This document shows, piece by piece, positions 1 through 13,652 of a stretch of 64,000 bases of DNA (within the stretch, counting starts at the first letter, position 1; the number at the start of each line of letters is the position of its first letter). Under the pieces are notes generated by a model. That model did not search any database and had not been told where the DNA came from. It saw only the letters and a program-made list of their open reading frames with translations. Source of the DNA: Megamerina dolium. Lineage: Eukaryota; Arthropoda; Insecta; Diptera; Megamerinidae. The stretch covers positions 11,203,872 to 11,267,871 of the forward strand of contig OY978530.1 in NCBI GenBank assembly GCA_963854835.1, in the 5' to 3' direction. The position numbers were made by a program, and so were the translations under genes.

Positions 1-141
1 AATTGCCAATAGCTTGGAGACAGGGGGTTTCGTTCGAAAGAAATATCTTTTCGATATTAAATTTATGCTTCAGCAGGGGATTGCACCCACGACCTACAGA
101 TCAGAAAGCCAAGCCACTAACTACTGACCCACGGCATCCAT
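1..141 (-). repeat. tRNA-derived SINE, 5' part, cut by window edge
   Basis: Same family as the copies at 12316-12684, 42926-43237 and 61063-61418. Read on the minus strand, the right end carries a degraded tRNA-like head with pol III box B- and box A-like stretches, followed by the family body. The rest lies outside the window. Confidence 0.75.
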
Positions 142-239
142 CAATAAAGACTTTAGTTAGTATTTTTATTATTTATGGGCTGTGTTACACTGCGACCCTC
201 GGTCTGATATGCACCTTGTTTTGGACTTAGAGTATGCTC

Positions 240-2360
240 CTAATTCTAGCATCCATACGGAAGTTTAACATAGATCCTACCTTATTGGATTTCAACAGAT
301 TTTCGGCTATTAAAGATTCCCAGTTTCGTTAGGTGATAATTCAGCCTACAGTGTCCTGTGTGTATGCTCATAATGATCATAGATTATTCTTATTAGGTTA
401 ATATATTCTTCGAATCGTTTTAGGTTGTAGGTTCCTAAAAGGGACTTGCAATGGGACAAACCTGGTACGTTTTCCCAGTATGATTTTCTTTCTGATTCTT
501 ATACCTTCTTAAAGAGTACGGACAAGGCTCCCAGACCACACAAAGGCTCTGAGCCTACAAAGGGTGTTACCGCACCATTCCTGGCGAGCTTATCTGCCAA
601 CTAGTTCCCTCGAACTCCTATATGTCCCGGACCCAAAGGTCCCACTTCTGATTACATTCACCAAGTTTATTAAGCTTGTCAAAACAACCCAACAACAGTT
701 TTGATTTAACCTGGTTGGAGTAGCGTGCCTTTACAGCTGCCTGGCAGTCTGCTATTGCACCGTTCCATTCCAATATTCACGAAAGAAGTTGAAGTAGGCA
801 CACCTGTCAATCGCGCATACTTTCGATTGAAAGACAGTAGTATTATTTCCTAAAGGTTCCGAGTATTTCAGCCCCGGGCCTACAACTCCTGTTCCTGTTC
901 AATTTTTCAGTCCATTTGTCCATCCGTCGGTGAACCATGTCATGTTCCAGTATATCCTGTATATTTTGGATGTACCTTCGCATTTGTTCTGATTACTGAG
1001 TTCAATTTTTAATCTCTTACTAAAGCTAAACTCCGGATACATTGAGTCCTTCGGCATTGCGACTTCAGGATATTATGTTGCTAGAATATCATACTTCTAG
1101 CCTTCTTCGCTTGGGATTGGATGTATATGTGAAGAGGTGTAACTTCCAAGGCAACTTCCAATGGTCCTATTGGATATGTGCGCATAGCTACTGTTATACA
1201 TATACATGCTAGTCTACTATGGATTTACAAGTCATAAACTTTCTAATGGTATTTTTCGCAACCTTTTCTATATGTGTCTACCATCGTTAACGCTGGTCTA
1301 ATACTACGCCCAGCCATTTTACTTTATTCTGTAATACTATATCTATTCCGTCTAAACTGGTAGATTTTAGATTCCTATGTTTATACATTCTAGTTAATGG
1401 ATTGTGGATTTACTGAGTTAATACTCAACCCCACTTTGCTGCACCATCTTTTTGTTAGTTGTAGCCCTAGAAAATTTCTTTCACGTAGAGTATTTTCGAA
1501 CTTTTCTTTACATATTATGACTATATCGTCAACATAACCCTGAAATTGTAACCCAGAGTTTTCTAATTCTACAAGTAATTCGACCACTACTATACTCCAC
1601 ATTAGCGGTTATAACACTGTTCCTTGTGAACATCCTCTTGAGGTGTTTGCTATTATGCTTCCTCTACTAGTTAGTATTCATAGACCGGCCTGTACGCAAG
1701 CTGACACACATGAAACGGAGAATTTACTAGAATAGTTATTCTTATGTAGTTGTCTACAGCTTTCTCTAATACTTTCAGCATGAAATATGTTAGGCAAACT
1801 GGCCTGATGAATTTCGGAGGAAGAAGGTATTTTTTGGCGACTTTCGGTATAAAGACCACCTTCTCCAAATCTTTGATATATACTTGGTATATAATTCAAA
1901 TCTATTACTTAGAATAAAGTTAAGAATGTACTCACCCTGAGTATTAATGGTATCTTCTTCCGTTCACAATAATCCACCACTCTTTGCATTGCCTCGGGTG
2001 GTGCCTGTAAGCCCTCCCCTACTAAATAGGACGTCACTACTACTATTTCTTTTGCAAATCCGTTTATGTCTACCGGGATCTGCACTGCTACTAGGACCCT
2101 GTAGAAAAACTCTGTAAGACAAAGGCAGTTCATGTTATTATTAGTAAGTATCAAACAGGTTCTTAGGTTATAACATCGTATGTCCGATATTACCTGTTTG
2201 TTTTTATCCGCCAATTCTCTTATTTGGCCCTTGAATATCCAGGTTTTTTGAACCAGTACTATAACCAGTTTAGACCTGAGCGTTGCACTCGCAATTACCG
2301 CCGAAGCAGCCTTTGCGTGATGGATCTTAATTTGAGAAACTCTAGTGCTGTATATACTAT
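240..2360 (-). pseudogene. Degraded LOA/R1-group non-LTR retrotransposon ORF2 (EN-RT-RNase H)
   Basis: Read on the minus strand from right to left, fragments in several frames follow the order of a LOA/R1-group pol protein. An endonuclease piece is seen around 1950-2270 (YCERKKIPLIL). Reverse transcriptase follows: VVFIPKVAKKYLLPPKFIRP near 1790-1865 and the catalytic-box variant YVDD near 1530. An RNase H-like stretch lies near 560-620 (PGHIGVRGN, then LADKLA) and the C-terminal GHCRLNYHL near 310-350. Many stops and frameshifts make it an old, dead copy. The LOA rather than R1 assignment is an inference from the RNase H and the ORF1 type upstream. Confidence 0.75.
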
Positions 2361-4075
2361 TATTACTGACTCATATCGATACATCCACTATCAAAGAGAC
2401 TCTATACCAGTCATCTCCCGGCCTCAGGTTTACTATAGTCAAGTCGAGCTCGCCAAGCTCTTCATTTTCGTGAGGTAATCGGTTGACTTCCTCGACCTTC
2501 TCATCCCTGGAGACCTCTTCTTCTATTTTTCCAGCTACATCCTCAGGTAGAGTGTCTCCTGGCGTAGCCACTTTCTCATCCATTGCCCTCTTCTTCTTAT
2601 GAACACGTTCTGAGGTGCAATTAAACCTGTAATTTAATTCATAGTTGCTGAGTTTGATTGCATTTTTCAGGTCATTGCTACTAAAGGCTCTCCACAAATG
2701 AGTATGAAAGTCCTCTGTTAAAATATCGTCATAGAAATGACGTATTTAATATTAAATTAAATAAATTATCATTTCTTTTGCGAAATAACTTTATCCTCAT
2801 TTTAAATGACTAACAGTTTCAACAGTTTTTCAGTTTTTACCCCTGTTGTTCTTTGAAGGTATACCGTCACCATGTCTGCTGCAGGGATATCATCATCCTT
2901 GCACCCTGATAACGTCGGAACTTTTCCACTGAGCCACTCAGCTAATTCTTTTTATGTTCCACAGACTACCAGTATTAGTCCTATTCGAAAGTAGATACCA
3001 TCAAATCTTAACTTCTACTTCGACTACATCTTCTCCACTAGGAGTTCCTCAATCTTCCCCTATTCTTCACGCGTGAGTATTTGCTCAGGGTAAAGCTTCG
3101 CCAGCTAGTCCAATGCCTTTAGTGACGTTAGCATAGCTAACTCCAGGCCTCCTGATTGTACCCATAGACGTTGTATGTTTAGCCCTACCGTGAAGTTTTG
3201 TCTTCTTAGCATAGTTGACGTCTGGTGGGCTGATGGTATCTGCACCCCTTTTCTTCACTTAAGGAGTATTATTTGGAGCCTCATCTCGCACTTTCTTTAA
3301 CGCGTCTTCTGGGGTTAAGGCTTCTTTGAGATAGCTTAGATACCACTTACTGACTACGCCACTCAGACCTGTCAGTTTCTTGGCTTCTCCAAAAGTGAGA
3401 GTTTCGCCGGAAACCCATTCATCGAGGCAGTGGAACGGTCTTCTTGACTGCCAAAGCAGCTCTAGAGCACAATTGCTTACGACTTTCCTTCCGTATTTGT
3501 TCTACTGTGCTGTCAGTCTGTTTCGCCGTAGGTGGTGGTTTATTCCCTTTGGATACAGAAGTATCCTTAAACTATACCAACCCTAGGTTTTCTTGCCGTA
3601 ACCCAGTCATATTAAATGTCCTTGGTACACAGTCTAATATATTGGCTTTGGCACCTTTACCATTCGTCCGTTATTCTGTCCTTCTTGACGTTAGTACAAT
3701 ACCTTGCTTTCAGCTTCTTGGATATTGGTCTCCATCACCTTAAGTTGTGATGCAGTATGCGATCCCGTTAGTTTTTTTACCTTGCTTATATTTTTATTGG
3801 ATTGGGAGAAGTTTGTAACGACCACCCAATCCTGTATCTCTCTTCGTCTGACATCTCCAGGCTGAAAAATCCAACATGGGAATCCCTTCTGAAATGTCCA
3901 AACCCAAGCCCAAGCCTACGTCTAAGTATTTCGTTGGCACAGCTCAGCCCTTCCCAGATGCACGCAAACGCAAACACCACACCAAGGTTTAGGTACGATG
4001 AAGAGATAGAGTTTAGTTTCTCAACACTAATCTTTTTATTTCGATCGTGGGTTCGTTTAGATTCGTTGTTATAAA
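2361..4075 (-). pseudogene. Degraded ORF1/5' region of the same LOA-type element
   Basis: Upstream, on the minus strand, of the ORF2 relic. A 108-residue acidic open frame occupies 2371-2697. Near 3150-3200 the frame reads RRPGVSYANVTKGIGLA, resembling the conserved core of LOA-clade ORF1 proteins (DUF4780-like). The segment to about 4075 has short open frames only. I assign it by position and that short match, so the 5' limit is uncertain. Confidence 0.5.
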
Positions 4076-4089
4076 ATTGATTGGATCCA

Positions 4090-4424
4090 AAATCTTATAT
4101 TATTACATAAAACTCTTTGCCTCTTGTTTTTTTTAATAATATTTAATCTAACAGAGTAGAATTTGCGAGAAACCCAGTAGCTATACATTTTTTAAAGCGG
4201 CTGTTGGTTTACTTTAAAAAAATAAACTCTTATAGGTTACTTATAGTAGACTTGTCTTTCCAAAGCCGGTGTTGGAGCAACGACATAATTGATTGATTAA
4301 GTGGACTGAACGATCTGTTTCATAACTAAATATCTCTTTCACAACATAATAGTACCAGATTTCAGCTCCTCAACATCCACAAAGCGAACGAAAAACCAAA
4401 TTGAGCACGTGATATCGACGGAAG
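4090..4424. other. AT-rich flank, no gene seen
   Basis: No open frame or recognisable repeat. It lies between the LOA relic and RTE fragments. Confidence 0.5.
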
Positions 4425-4673
4425 GCATGTTTCCCGATTATTGTAGGCTCAGTGTTCTCTGTCCCGTACATAAGAAAGGAGCCCCGCAATTTGCGCCAAC
4501 TACCGTAGAATAAGTCTTATTAGCATCGCATACAAGGTTTTATCGAGCGTACTATGTGAAAGATTGCAGAATATGTTTAACAACCTGATTGGACCGTAAC
4601 AGTGTGGCATTAGACCTGTTAAATCCACCATCGACCAGATTTTCACACTGCGCCAAATCCTCGAGAAAACCTA
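4425..4673 (+). pseudogene. RTE-type reverse transcriptase fragment
   Basis: Matches the start of the RT domain of the intact RTE frame at 58450-60009, for example DYCRLSVLCPVHKKG against DDWRLSVLCPVHKKG, and continues to the equivalent of about 58903. Stops and substitutions show that it is older than the 58 kb copy. It ends abruptly at a junction with an oppositely oriented piece of the same family. Confidence 0.75.
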
Positions 4674-4790
4674 CGCCAGTTAGGAATTCCAAGCGCTGAA
4701 AAGTTCTCCAGTACTTGGTTTTTCACCGTAGGTTAGGTCTAACTTTAAGGCGTAGACCATCAGCGGGTTACGAATATAATACCTCTATAA
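4674..4790 (-). pseudogene. RTE 3'-region fragment in opposite orientation
   Basis: Aligns on the minus strand to the C-terminal coding region of the RTE copies (compare 24867-24980). It begins CGCCAGTTAGGAATTCCAAG and runs through the glycine/arginine-rich GRPNLRW region. It abuts the plus-oriented RT fragment directly. Confidence 0.75.
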
Positions 4791-5082
4791 TATAATACCT
4801 TACCTCTTTATGTATTACAACACAATCCTCTTTCAAAGTCATGTCAATGGAAGCTATCAGTTCTGAACGAGCTGATACTGTTACGTTGCGAACTTCTTCC
4901 TCTACTGTCAATTTTAATGTATATATTTCATAATCTATCTAACAATTGTATTACTTAAAAAAATCTCGAACTAAAATCCTATCTACACTTAAATTTATTA
5001 TTTTATCATTAATATGAAATTAATGCTCCACTCTCTATTTACCAACAGCAATTTCAGCCCTTTTGTACCTAGTGAACTTATA
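4791..5082 (-). pseudogene. LTR-retrotransposon protease region, distal part
   Basis: Minus-strand reading gives fragments such as EEEVRNVTVSARSELIASID, consistent with the sequence after the protease active site in a gypsy-type pol. The frame continues on the other side of the mariner (from 6399), so the mariner appears to split this element. Confidence 0.4.
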
Positions 5083-6398
5083 CATTCTGTCAAATAAGTA
5101 CCCAGAAATTCTCATTTTTAATTTTCCTTCTGAGAATATTTCAAAAAAATTTTTTCCCCAGGTTGGCACAACTGTCAGCCACTATTCTGTGAATTTTTAT
5201 TGCTATGTGTCATTTAGTTTGGTTACGGCGTCATTAGGAACAAGTTAACCTTTTGTGTGCGTTGCAATTTTTACTATGGATAAAAATATCGAACAAAGAG
5301 TTTGTGTGAAATTTTGTGTTTCAAACGAAATTTCTTGTGCCACAACGTTGGAAATGTTGAAAAAAACATTTGGTGATTCAACCATGTCGAAAACTCAAGT
5401 TTACGATTGGTATAAATCGTTCAAAGAGGGGCGAGAAGAAGTGAACGATTTGCCACGTTCAGGACGGCCTTCGACCTCTTCAACTGAAGAAAACGTCGAC
5501 AAAGTAAAGGAAATGGTGCTCGAAAATCGTCATTATAGTTTGCGAGAGATAGCCCAAGAAATGAACATGTCTCATGAGACCGCTCGTCATATTTTGGTTG
5601 ATGTTTTGGGTATGCGGAAAGTCGCAGCGCGATTGGCGCCAAAAGATCTGAATTTTCTTCAAAAAGTGAATCGCAGTAAGGTGGCTGAAGACATGCTTGA
5701 ACGCGTAAATTCCGATCCAACGTTCATCGAACGCATCATAACTGGTGACGAGACATGGGTTTTCGAGTACGACATGCAAACAAGTCAACAATCATCGGAA
5801 TGGCGCGCCAAAAATGAGCCGAAACCGAAAAAACCACGCCAAAGCAAATCGAAAATCAAGGTGATGCTGACCGTTTTCTTCGATATTCGTGGTGTTGTTC
5901 ATTCGGAATTCTTACCGGAGGGCCAAACCGTCAATAAAGAATATTATCTTGGCGTTATGAGGCGTTTGAGAGAGAATGTTCGTCGCAAAAGACCAGATTT
6001 GTGGCGGAACAACAGTTGAATTTTGTACCACGATAATGCACCAGTGCACAAAGCGATCATTGTGAACGTTTTTGAACAAAAATTCAACAAATATCATCGA
6101 ACAACCACCGTACTCTCCAAATATGGCCCCGTGTGACTTTTTCCTGTTTCCAAAACTCAAATTACCACTTCGTGGAACCCGTTTTGAGAGCATTGAAGAC
6201 ATCAAAACTAATTCGCAACGAGAACTGAAGGCCATCCCGGAATATAGCTTTAAAAAGTGTTTCGATGATTGGATTGTTCGTTGGAAGAAGTGTATTGCCT
6301 CAGAAGGGGCCTATTTTGAAGGGGATATAATAAATTTAGATGATTGATAAGTTGTTAGTGTTTTATTTCAAATTTCCGGGTACTTATTTGACAGAATG
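5083..6398 (+). mobile_element. mariner-type DNA transposon, 1316 bp, complete ends
   Basis: Terminal inverted repeats start CATTCTGTCAAATAAGTACC on the left. The right end is the near-identical complement, ending at 6398. TA dinucleotides flank both sides (5081-5082 and 6399-6400), the expected target duplication. It carries a broken transposase and lies inside a gypsy-like protease region. Confidence 0.92.
5255..6347 (+). pseudogene. mariner transposase (DD34D), two lesions
   Basis: An IS630-Tc1-mariner transposase that would cut and join the element ends. The likely start is the ATG at 5276 (MDKNIEQRVCVKFC); the ATG at 5255 adds seven residues. The N-terminal helix-turn-helix region (SKTQVYDWYKSF) and linker (RSGRPS) are visible. 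The first catalytic Asp is in TGDETWVFEYD, the second in HDNAP near 6030-6050 and the third in APCDFFLFPK near 6135. The frame is broken by a stop at 6017-6019, where mariners normally have Trp, and by a one-base frameshift near 6070-6078. All three acidic residues survive. It is inactive in cis, but only mildly decayed. Confidence 0.9.
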
Positions 6399-6800
6399 TA
6401 TTGTTTATTATTCCTTTAAATCTACAAAACTGTCTATCATCTATTTTATTACTAAATCGTAGATTATTATTTACTGATGATACATCTGCTCCTGTGTCTA
6501 CTAAAAACATTAATACAATATATCCTCGTCACTTGTCATCAATTTTGATCGTCACAAAATTTGTCACTTCCCTGTTTGCGTCTATACTCACTATCTTCTT
6601 TGTGCGTACCCCGGATTTCGCGCTCTGGTGGCAAATCCGTTTCCCAAGTTACCTCGCCTGTTATCTGTAACTAACTCTGTTATTATTAGGTATAGACCTA
6701 CCTTTATTATTGTTGTAGCCTTTATTATTCTGGCTATAACTGTTGAATCCTCTGCTATTCGTACCACTTCCAATTTGGAATTATGCGTTCAATACAGGTA
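6399..6800 (-). pseudogene. LTR-retrotransposon protease / nucleocapsid-side fragment
   Basis: The minus strand reads FLVDTGADVSS near 6480-6515, the aspartic protease active site of retroviral-type pol. An Asn-rich stretch (NNKGYNNNKGRSIPNNNR) follows upstream near 6680-6740. With 4791-5082 it makes one gypsy-like relic split by the mariner. Confidence 0.6.
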
Positions 6801-6858
6801 CGAATAGCAAACCAAAGCGATTCTTCCGTAGTAAGAATCGCTTTGGTTTGCATAATTC
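6753..6858. repeat. Nested inverted repeats with a perfect 19-bp hairpin
   Basis: Arms at 6807-6825 and 6833-6851 are perfect complements of 19 nt around a 7-nt loop. A second pair (6753-6765 with 6797-6809, 13 nt) and a third (6778-6786 with 6850-6858, 9 nt) share the same segment. It sits between gag-like and protease-like parts of the LTR relic. Confidence 0.9.
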
Positions 6859-7690
6859 TGTCCCCTAAATTGCCTACATTGATTCAAATTCCCACTAGTT
6901 ATATTCATGAACATAACACTAATATCGCCTCTGACCTGTGAGTTTTGTACACTTGGAGCTGATGCCACCTGTATTGCTTCATTTAGCTTTTTTGGTCTAG
7001 ATGAAAAATTATAGGTTTATAAGAGTTATTCAAGCTATTTTTAAATGGTCGTAATATAATATTTTTATTTCAGTTCAACAACACTGCATTCTGATTCTCA
7101 TTCAGCGTATTGCCACAAAATTCAACTAAAGCAAGAAATTGCTACAAATTCCTTAATTTACTCTAGACTTTAGATCTAGCTTACATACCTGATCGCATTT
7201 CTTAGCAATTGTTTGAGCACAATTACACTTAACAAATTTACGTCTTTTTAACGTCTTTTTAGCGTCTTTTTAGGGGTCTTTTTAGCTTCCCTTAAGTCGT
7301 ATTCCGAATTACGTGGTGTAAATTCGGCCACCCATTGGTGGGCCTTGCCTCTTCTGCCACCTCATTTCTTTTTGGGTTCAGGTTGTTCTCGGACCTTCTG
7401 ACGAAACTGCCTAATTTAAAAAGCTTTTCTTACTTATTGCTTCTTGTATTTCTCTATAGTTAGCTGCTTTGATACTGACTCATATGCATGTACTCCAGCT
7501 GTTGGCTTCCCTGGACTATACATATTCTTCTTTCTGTATTTCCTCAGAAAAACGCTCTCACTTCTCCCACTTCTCGAACGCTCATTAATTTCCTTCTGCG
7601 TAGAAATCTGATTTCCAGGATCGCCATGTTTTATAAGATAGAAAAACCGCTTATATTTTGGCATGAAGAGGCGTGCTACTCCGGATTATT
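6852..7690 (-). pseudogene. Probable gag-region remnant of the same LTR element
   Basis: Minus-strand open pieces only, such as the 76-residue frame at 7434-7664 rich in Lys, Arg and Ser. There is no diagnostic motif. I assign it by position upstream of the protease. 7690-7984 shows nothing further. Confidence 0.25.
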
Positions 7691-7986
7691 CTTGTATAGC
7701 GAAGACGCAACATTTACATTTAAAAGCCAATCTGTTCACTACAGAATACTTCCAAGAATTCTTCTTTATTACCATACTTTTTTACGCTTTTTATAATCAA
7801 TCTTAACTGTTATAAATTTGTTATTAAATTATAATTCTCAACTTACTCTCCATCATACATCTCCTACAATCCATTATTTACATAACTTCGTTCAATAAAC
7901 TCCTATGCAATTTCAACTAAGGTAATTAAATAATTTAATTTACACTTTGCTTTGTTCTAAGTGATCCACATAAATTATATGCAATA

Positions 7987-8559
7987 CAAGGTGCGACAAA
8001 TATGTATTAAGCCTAGAACCATATCTCAGCAACCAAGCGCGCTATATAAGTGTGAGCACATGCGTTTTGAAGCTTCAACCTTCCTCTACTAACTAAAAAA
8101 AATTTCATTTGTTGACATTTAATGTTTATTGACATTCATTTTACAAAACACGTGTTCGTTTGATGTTGAAATTTTAACATGGAGCAAAGAGAGAAAAAGT
8201 TCGCACAGCACTCATTGTTCGTCAATTTTTGGCTCGGAATCAGGTCTGTGTGTTGAATCACCCGCCGTATTCACCTGATTTGGCACCATGCGACTTCTTT
8301 TTGTTCCCAAAACTGAAATTGAAGTTGAAAGGATGCTTTTTTGATGACATTCAGACCATACAACGGGCTTCGACGAGGGCACTGGAGGCAATTCCGAAAA
8401 ATGAGCTGGAACACGCGTTTTAGTCACTATTAAATCGATGTTACAAGTGTATTGAATCAGTAGGAGAATATTTCGAAGAAATATACCGAAAAATTAGCAG
8501 ATAACGTGTTTTAATTGTGTTTTCTAGAGGCAGTCTTAATACATAATTGTCACACCGTG
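7987..8559 (+). mobile_element. Non-autonomous mariner derivative (MITE-like), 573 bp
   Basis: Ends are inverted repeats: CAAGGTGCGACAAATATGTA at left, and at right the complement of CACGGTGTGACAATTATGTA. TA flanks both sides (7985-7986 and 8560-8561). The interior joins the first codons of a transposase (ATG at 8179, MEQREKK) directly to the C-terminal part. The open piece at 8229-8423 reads PPYSPDLAPCDFFLFPKLKL and includes the third catalytic Asp. The central two thirds of the gene are missing. Its sister copy is at 46813-47369. Confidence 0.9.
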
Positions 8560-8802
8560 TATGATCCTATTCTACGAGCAGTCAAACAGCGGATAGTGAC
8601 CCAATTTGCATTCTTCGTATTAACATATAAACCGTGACATATTGTATACAATTTGCCTACTACACACTTTTGCTTTCTATAGCTGGCCATACTTGAAATA
8701 TTAATGTTTCGCTAAGAACGTTGACAGCGAGTTATTATGTATGTAGATAACAAAGTTAAATCTAAATACATACACAACATGAGTTCGGTATTCCTACGAA
8801 GC

Positions 8803-8940
8803 TTGTTGCGTGTGGCCTGTCAAACTGAGCTTGTCATGTCAGATGTGACTCCAATATCTGCATCTGTCAACTGTGTCTTGAGGTTGTATCACTTATTATG
8901 CCAGATGCCAGAATGGTGGATTTCCTACCGTACGTGATAT
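8803..8940 (+). repeat. Anonymous dispersed repeat A, copy 1
   Basis: About 138 bp, nearly identical to 18126-18268, starting TTGTTGCGTGTGGCCTGTCA and ending CGTACGTGATATTT. One frame is open in both copies (RVACQTEL ... LCQMPEWWIS), but with no known match I do not call a gene. Confidence 0.8.
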
Positions 8941-10039
8941 TTTATTGGCTAAGCTAGTACATATACGATGTTGTGTATATGACCGTATCTGTTGGTATGT
9001 TCATAATGACGGTATATTTTAGTTCGTTAACCTTCTTTTTTGGTTAACGTTATCTGAACATATTTTTTTTTGCCGTATTCCGGTCTATTCTGTCCCGTTA
9101 GATATTACGGTCATTTATTGTTTTCATTTGCATCTGCAAATTTGGAAAAGAGTCAGTTGGTTGAAAGATTTGAAACGTGCCGTGTCGGTGTTATTTGGTC
9201 GGTGTATTGTGGTGAGGTTTTGTTTAAGAGTGATGATGTTAGCTGATTCTTATAACTCTGAAGTGTGTGCATATGTGTTTTAACAATACTATAAATAATA
9301 AAAGGACGTAGTGGCGATATAAAATCCGTCTAGAAATGTACGATCGTTATTTATGAAATATAAAGTGCGTACCTATGCATATCTGGAGGTACTAGAGGAC
9401 GGATGTCACACCAGAGGCCTGATGAACCAGAGTTGCGGTTATTTTTGTTTGCAATCCTGGTATCCTGTTTTTTTTAAGAAAGATAAGTGATGTTTGTTCT
9501 TTTTTTTATATTTTTTTTATCATTATAACTATTCCGCCCTATAATATTAACGGGTATATTGTTAATTTTTATATTGTTAATCCCGTAAAGAATTGATCAG
9601 GCGCCTTAATTAGCCTTGCTGAGTCAGCTAGCGGCAGCGTGGTAGTTGCACATGATATAACGAGTAGACCACCATACTGACAAACTCACCACTTATACAC
9701 AACACACGGTACCATAATTTTGCTTCTGTACTACATACGAAGAAGGTGAACATATAAAGAATACGATCTTAGACCAGAAAGATAATAGGTTTGATTAGTT
9801 GTACATCTCTTATAAGCGACACCATAGCAATAAATGCTCCAGCAGATCAGATTTCTTTTATGGAGACTCGGAGGTAGTGTTTATTGTGCCTTAGTTTAAG
9901 AATCAGTGTAAATGTCGTCCTAATTTATTTTTTTTTTGTTGGTTATTTATTATTTAAAAGATCATATTTGGAGGTTTTAATTTATATGGTGTGCACATGT
10001 ATCTGATATGGGAGGAATGTTTATGTATATATCATGTAG
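8941..10039. other. Intergenic or intronic AT-rich DNA
   Basis: No open frame, terminal repeat or recognisable TE domain seen in 1.1 kb. Confidence 0.5.
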
Positions 10040-10041
10040 TA

Positions 10042-11700
<1,659 letters not shown>

Positions 11701-11796
11701 ACATAGTCTTCTGCCTTTTGGAGTTATTAAGCGGGATCCCCGGTGAGTGGAATTCCCCCATTTTTTTTCGTCTTCCCTGTATTATCATACTGGCGA

Positions 11797-11922
<126 letters not shown>

Positions 11923-12315
11923 CTGCCCGTTAAAGATATGTGTATTTGTTAAATCACATATATCCATACACAATACCTTACATACATTGCCCAAATCTAT
12001 GCATTTAAAGAAATAAAAAAAATTAAAATCAAACAAAAGAATATTTCCTTTTATATACTAATAGGTGCATACATATGGATAGATGTGTATAACCAACATA
12101 TATGTATATCTATGTATATTGATCTATGCACGTATATAGTACTTTTTATTTGTGCTTGTAATTACATTTTGTTCGTTATATACATAAAAATTATTAGTTT
12201 TATATGTATATAATTATATATTATACCTTATATGTTACATTAATATATTTATACCTTTATTTACTTATTTTTTTTTTTTAGAAACTAGTCATATTTATTA
12301 TACATTTATTTATAT

Positions 12316-12684
12316 TTATTTATAAATAAATAAATATGTGGCACTTAAAGCCCCAAAGGGCTCATTGGCCGAGCTTCTCTTCCATTACTGTTGTGCGTCT
12401 TAAATTTTGGACAATATTAGAAGGGACCTACTTATTTTAGCCGGTTCCGAACGGCAGAACACTTGTGACATCACTTTTTCTGAGCTTTGTCACAGAGTTC
12501 TTTAAGAAGCTTTTTCATGGCAAGTTGTTACTGTCGGAAGAATTGCCAATTGCTTGCCGACAGGTGGGTACCGTTCGAAAGAAAAATCTTATCGATATTA
12601 AATTTGTTATGCATCAGCCGGGGATTGAACCACGACCTACAGATCAGAAGGCGAACACACTAACCACTGATCTACGGCACCCCT
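12316..12684 (-). repeat. tRNA-derived SINE, full-length copy
   Basis: The whole element is in minus orientation. The tRNA-like head is at the right end (complement of GTAGATCAGTGGTTAG and GGTTCAATCCCCGG), followed by about 280 bp of body ending in an A/T-rich tail at 12316. TTATTTATA occurs on both flanks and may be the target duplication, although the left flank is repetitive. Confidence 0.88.
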
Positions 12685-13030
12685 TATTTATACCTTCATT
12701 TATTTGTTACAATTTCTTTTTAATATTATTACTATATATTTATTTTTTGGTTTAATATATAATAAATAATTATGATATAATGTTTCTTAGTATGTGCGGA
12801 TAAAATTTTTTTACAGGGGGGGATATAGGGGGATGTGGATGAAAGTGGAGTAATTCTTGCGGGAGTTTATTTTGTTAGTTTGTGGGGATCGTTCCCAGAA
12901 GAAGTGTGCAAGACGGTCCAGGTTGGGAGGGTACACCCAGGAGCGCACGGGGGCATGTCATCTGCCAGGTGCGTGATTCGTGAGTTTCTGTATATGGTAT
13001 TAGTGTAAATGTGTGTGGTAGCGCTGACCT

Positions 13031-13150
13031 CGGTCGACGTTATTGTCCATCCATTGTGGTGTCATGGCGGGTTGAGAAACACAACCCAATCTCCTTTCGC
13101 TAGCCGAGACATTCATGACAATCACAGTATGTGGATGGACAATAATCAAC
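13031..13150. repeat. Imperfect inverted repeat in unassigned DNA
   Basis: TATTGTCCATCCA near 13040-13052 faces TGGATGGACAATA near 13133-13145, about 80 bp apart. A GTCGAC occurs outside each arm. No TE domain was recognised in 12686-13560. Confidence 0.5.
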
Positions 13151-13560
13151 ACAAATGTCGACTGGTCATGTTGTGTATGTTATTGTCCACTGTAGCGTTT
13201 TTGTTGTTGCACATTGTGAAGCTGGCACTGACGTTTTATATTGCATCTGTTTCGTGATAGCAAATATAAAACTATACATTTCTTTTAGAATTGCCATCTT
13301 CATTACAAACAAAACAATCCAAATATCGATTAACTACATTCTTTCTTTCTTTTTTTTTACACATATTACAATAATGGCGCCCAAATTTTTTGGTTTATCT
13401 GTGGTCAATTTTTGGTATTTGGATGTTTGGTTTTGTTTTCTTTTTTTTTAATTTATTTAACGAAATTTAGAAATGTGCAATATTTATTCCCCAGATCATA
13501 ATTTGAAGTACATTTGTTTTGTCCACCTAAGCAAGTAGGTGGAAGAACCAGATGCAAACA

Positions 13561-13652
13561 AAAGTATGTATATATGTATGTATATATATGTGTATGTATA
13601 TATATTTGTGTATGTATATATATGTGTATGTATATATATGTATGTATGTGTA
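13561..13652. repeat. TATG/TATATGTG microsatellite
   Basis: Compound repeat of TATG, TATA and TGTG units. Open frames across it are repeat translation. Confidence 0.9.
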
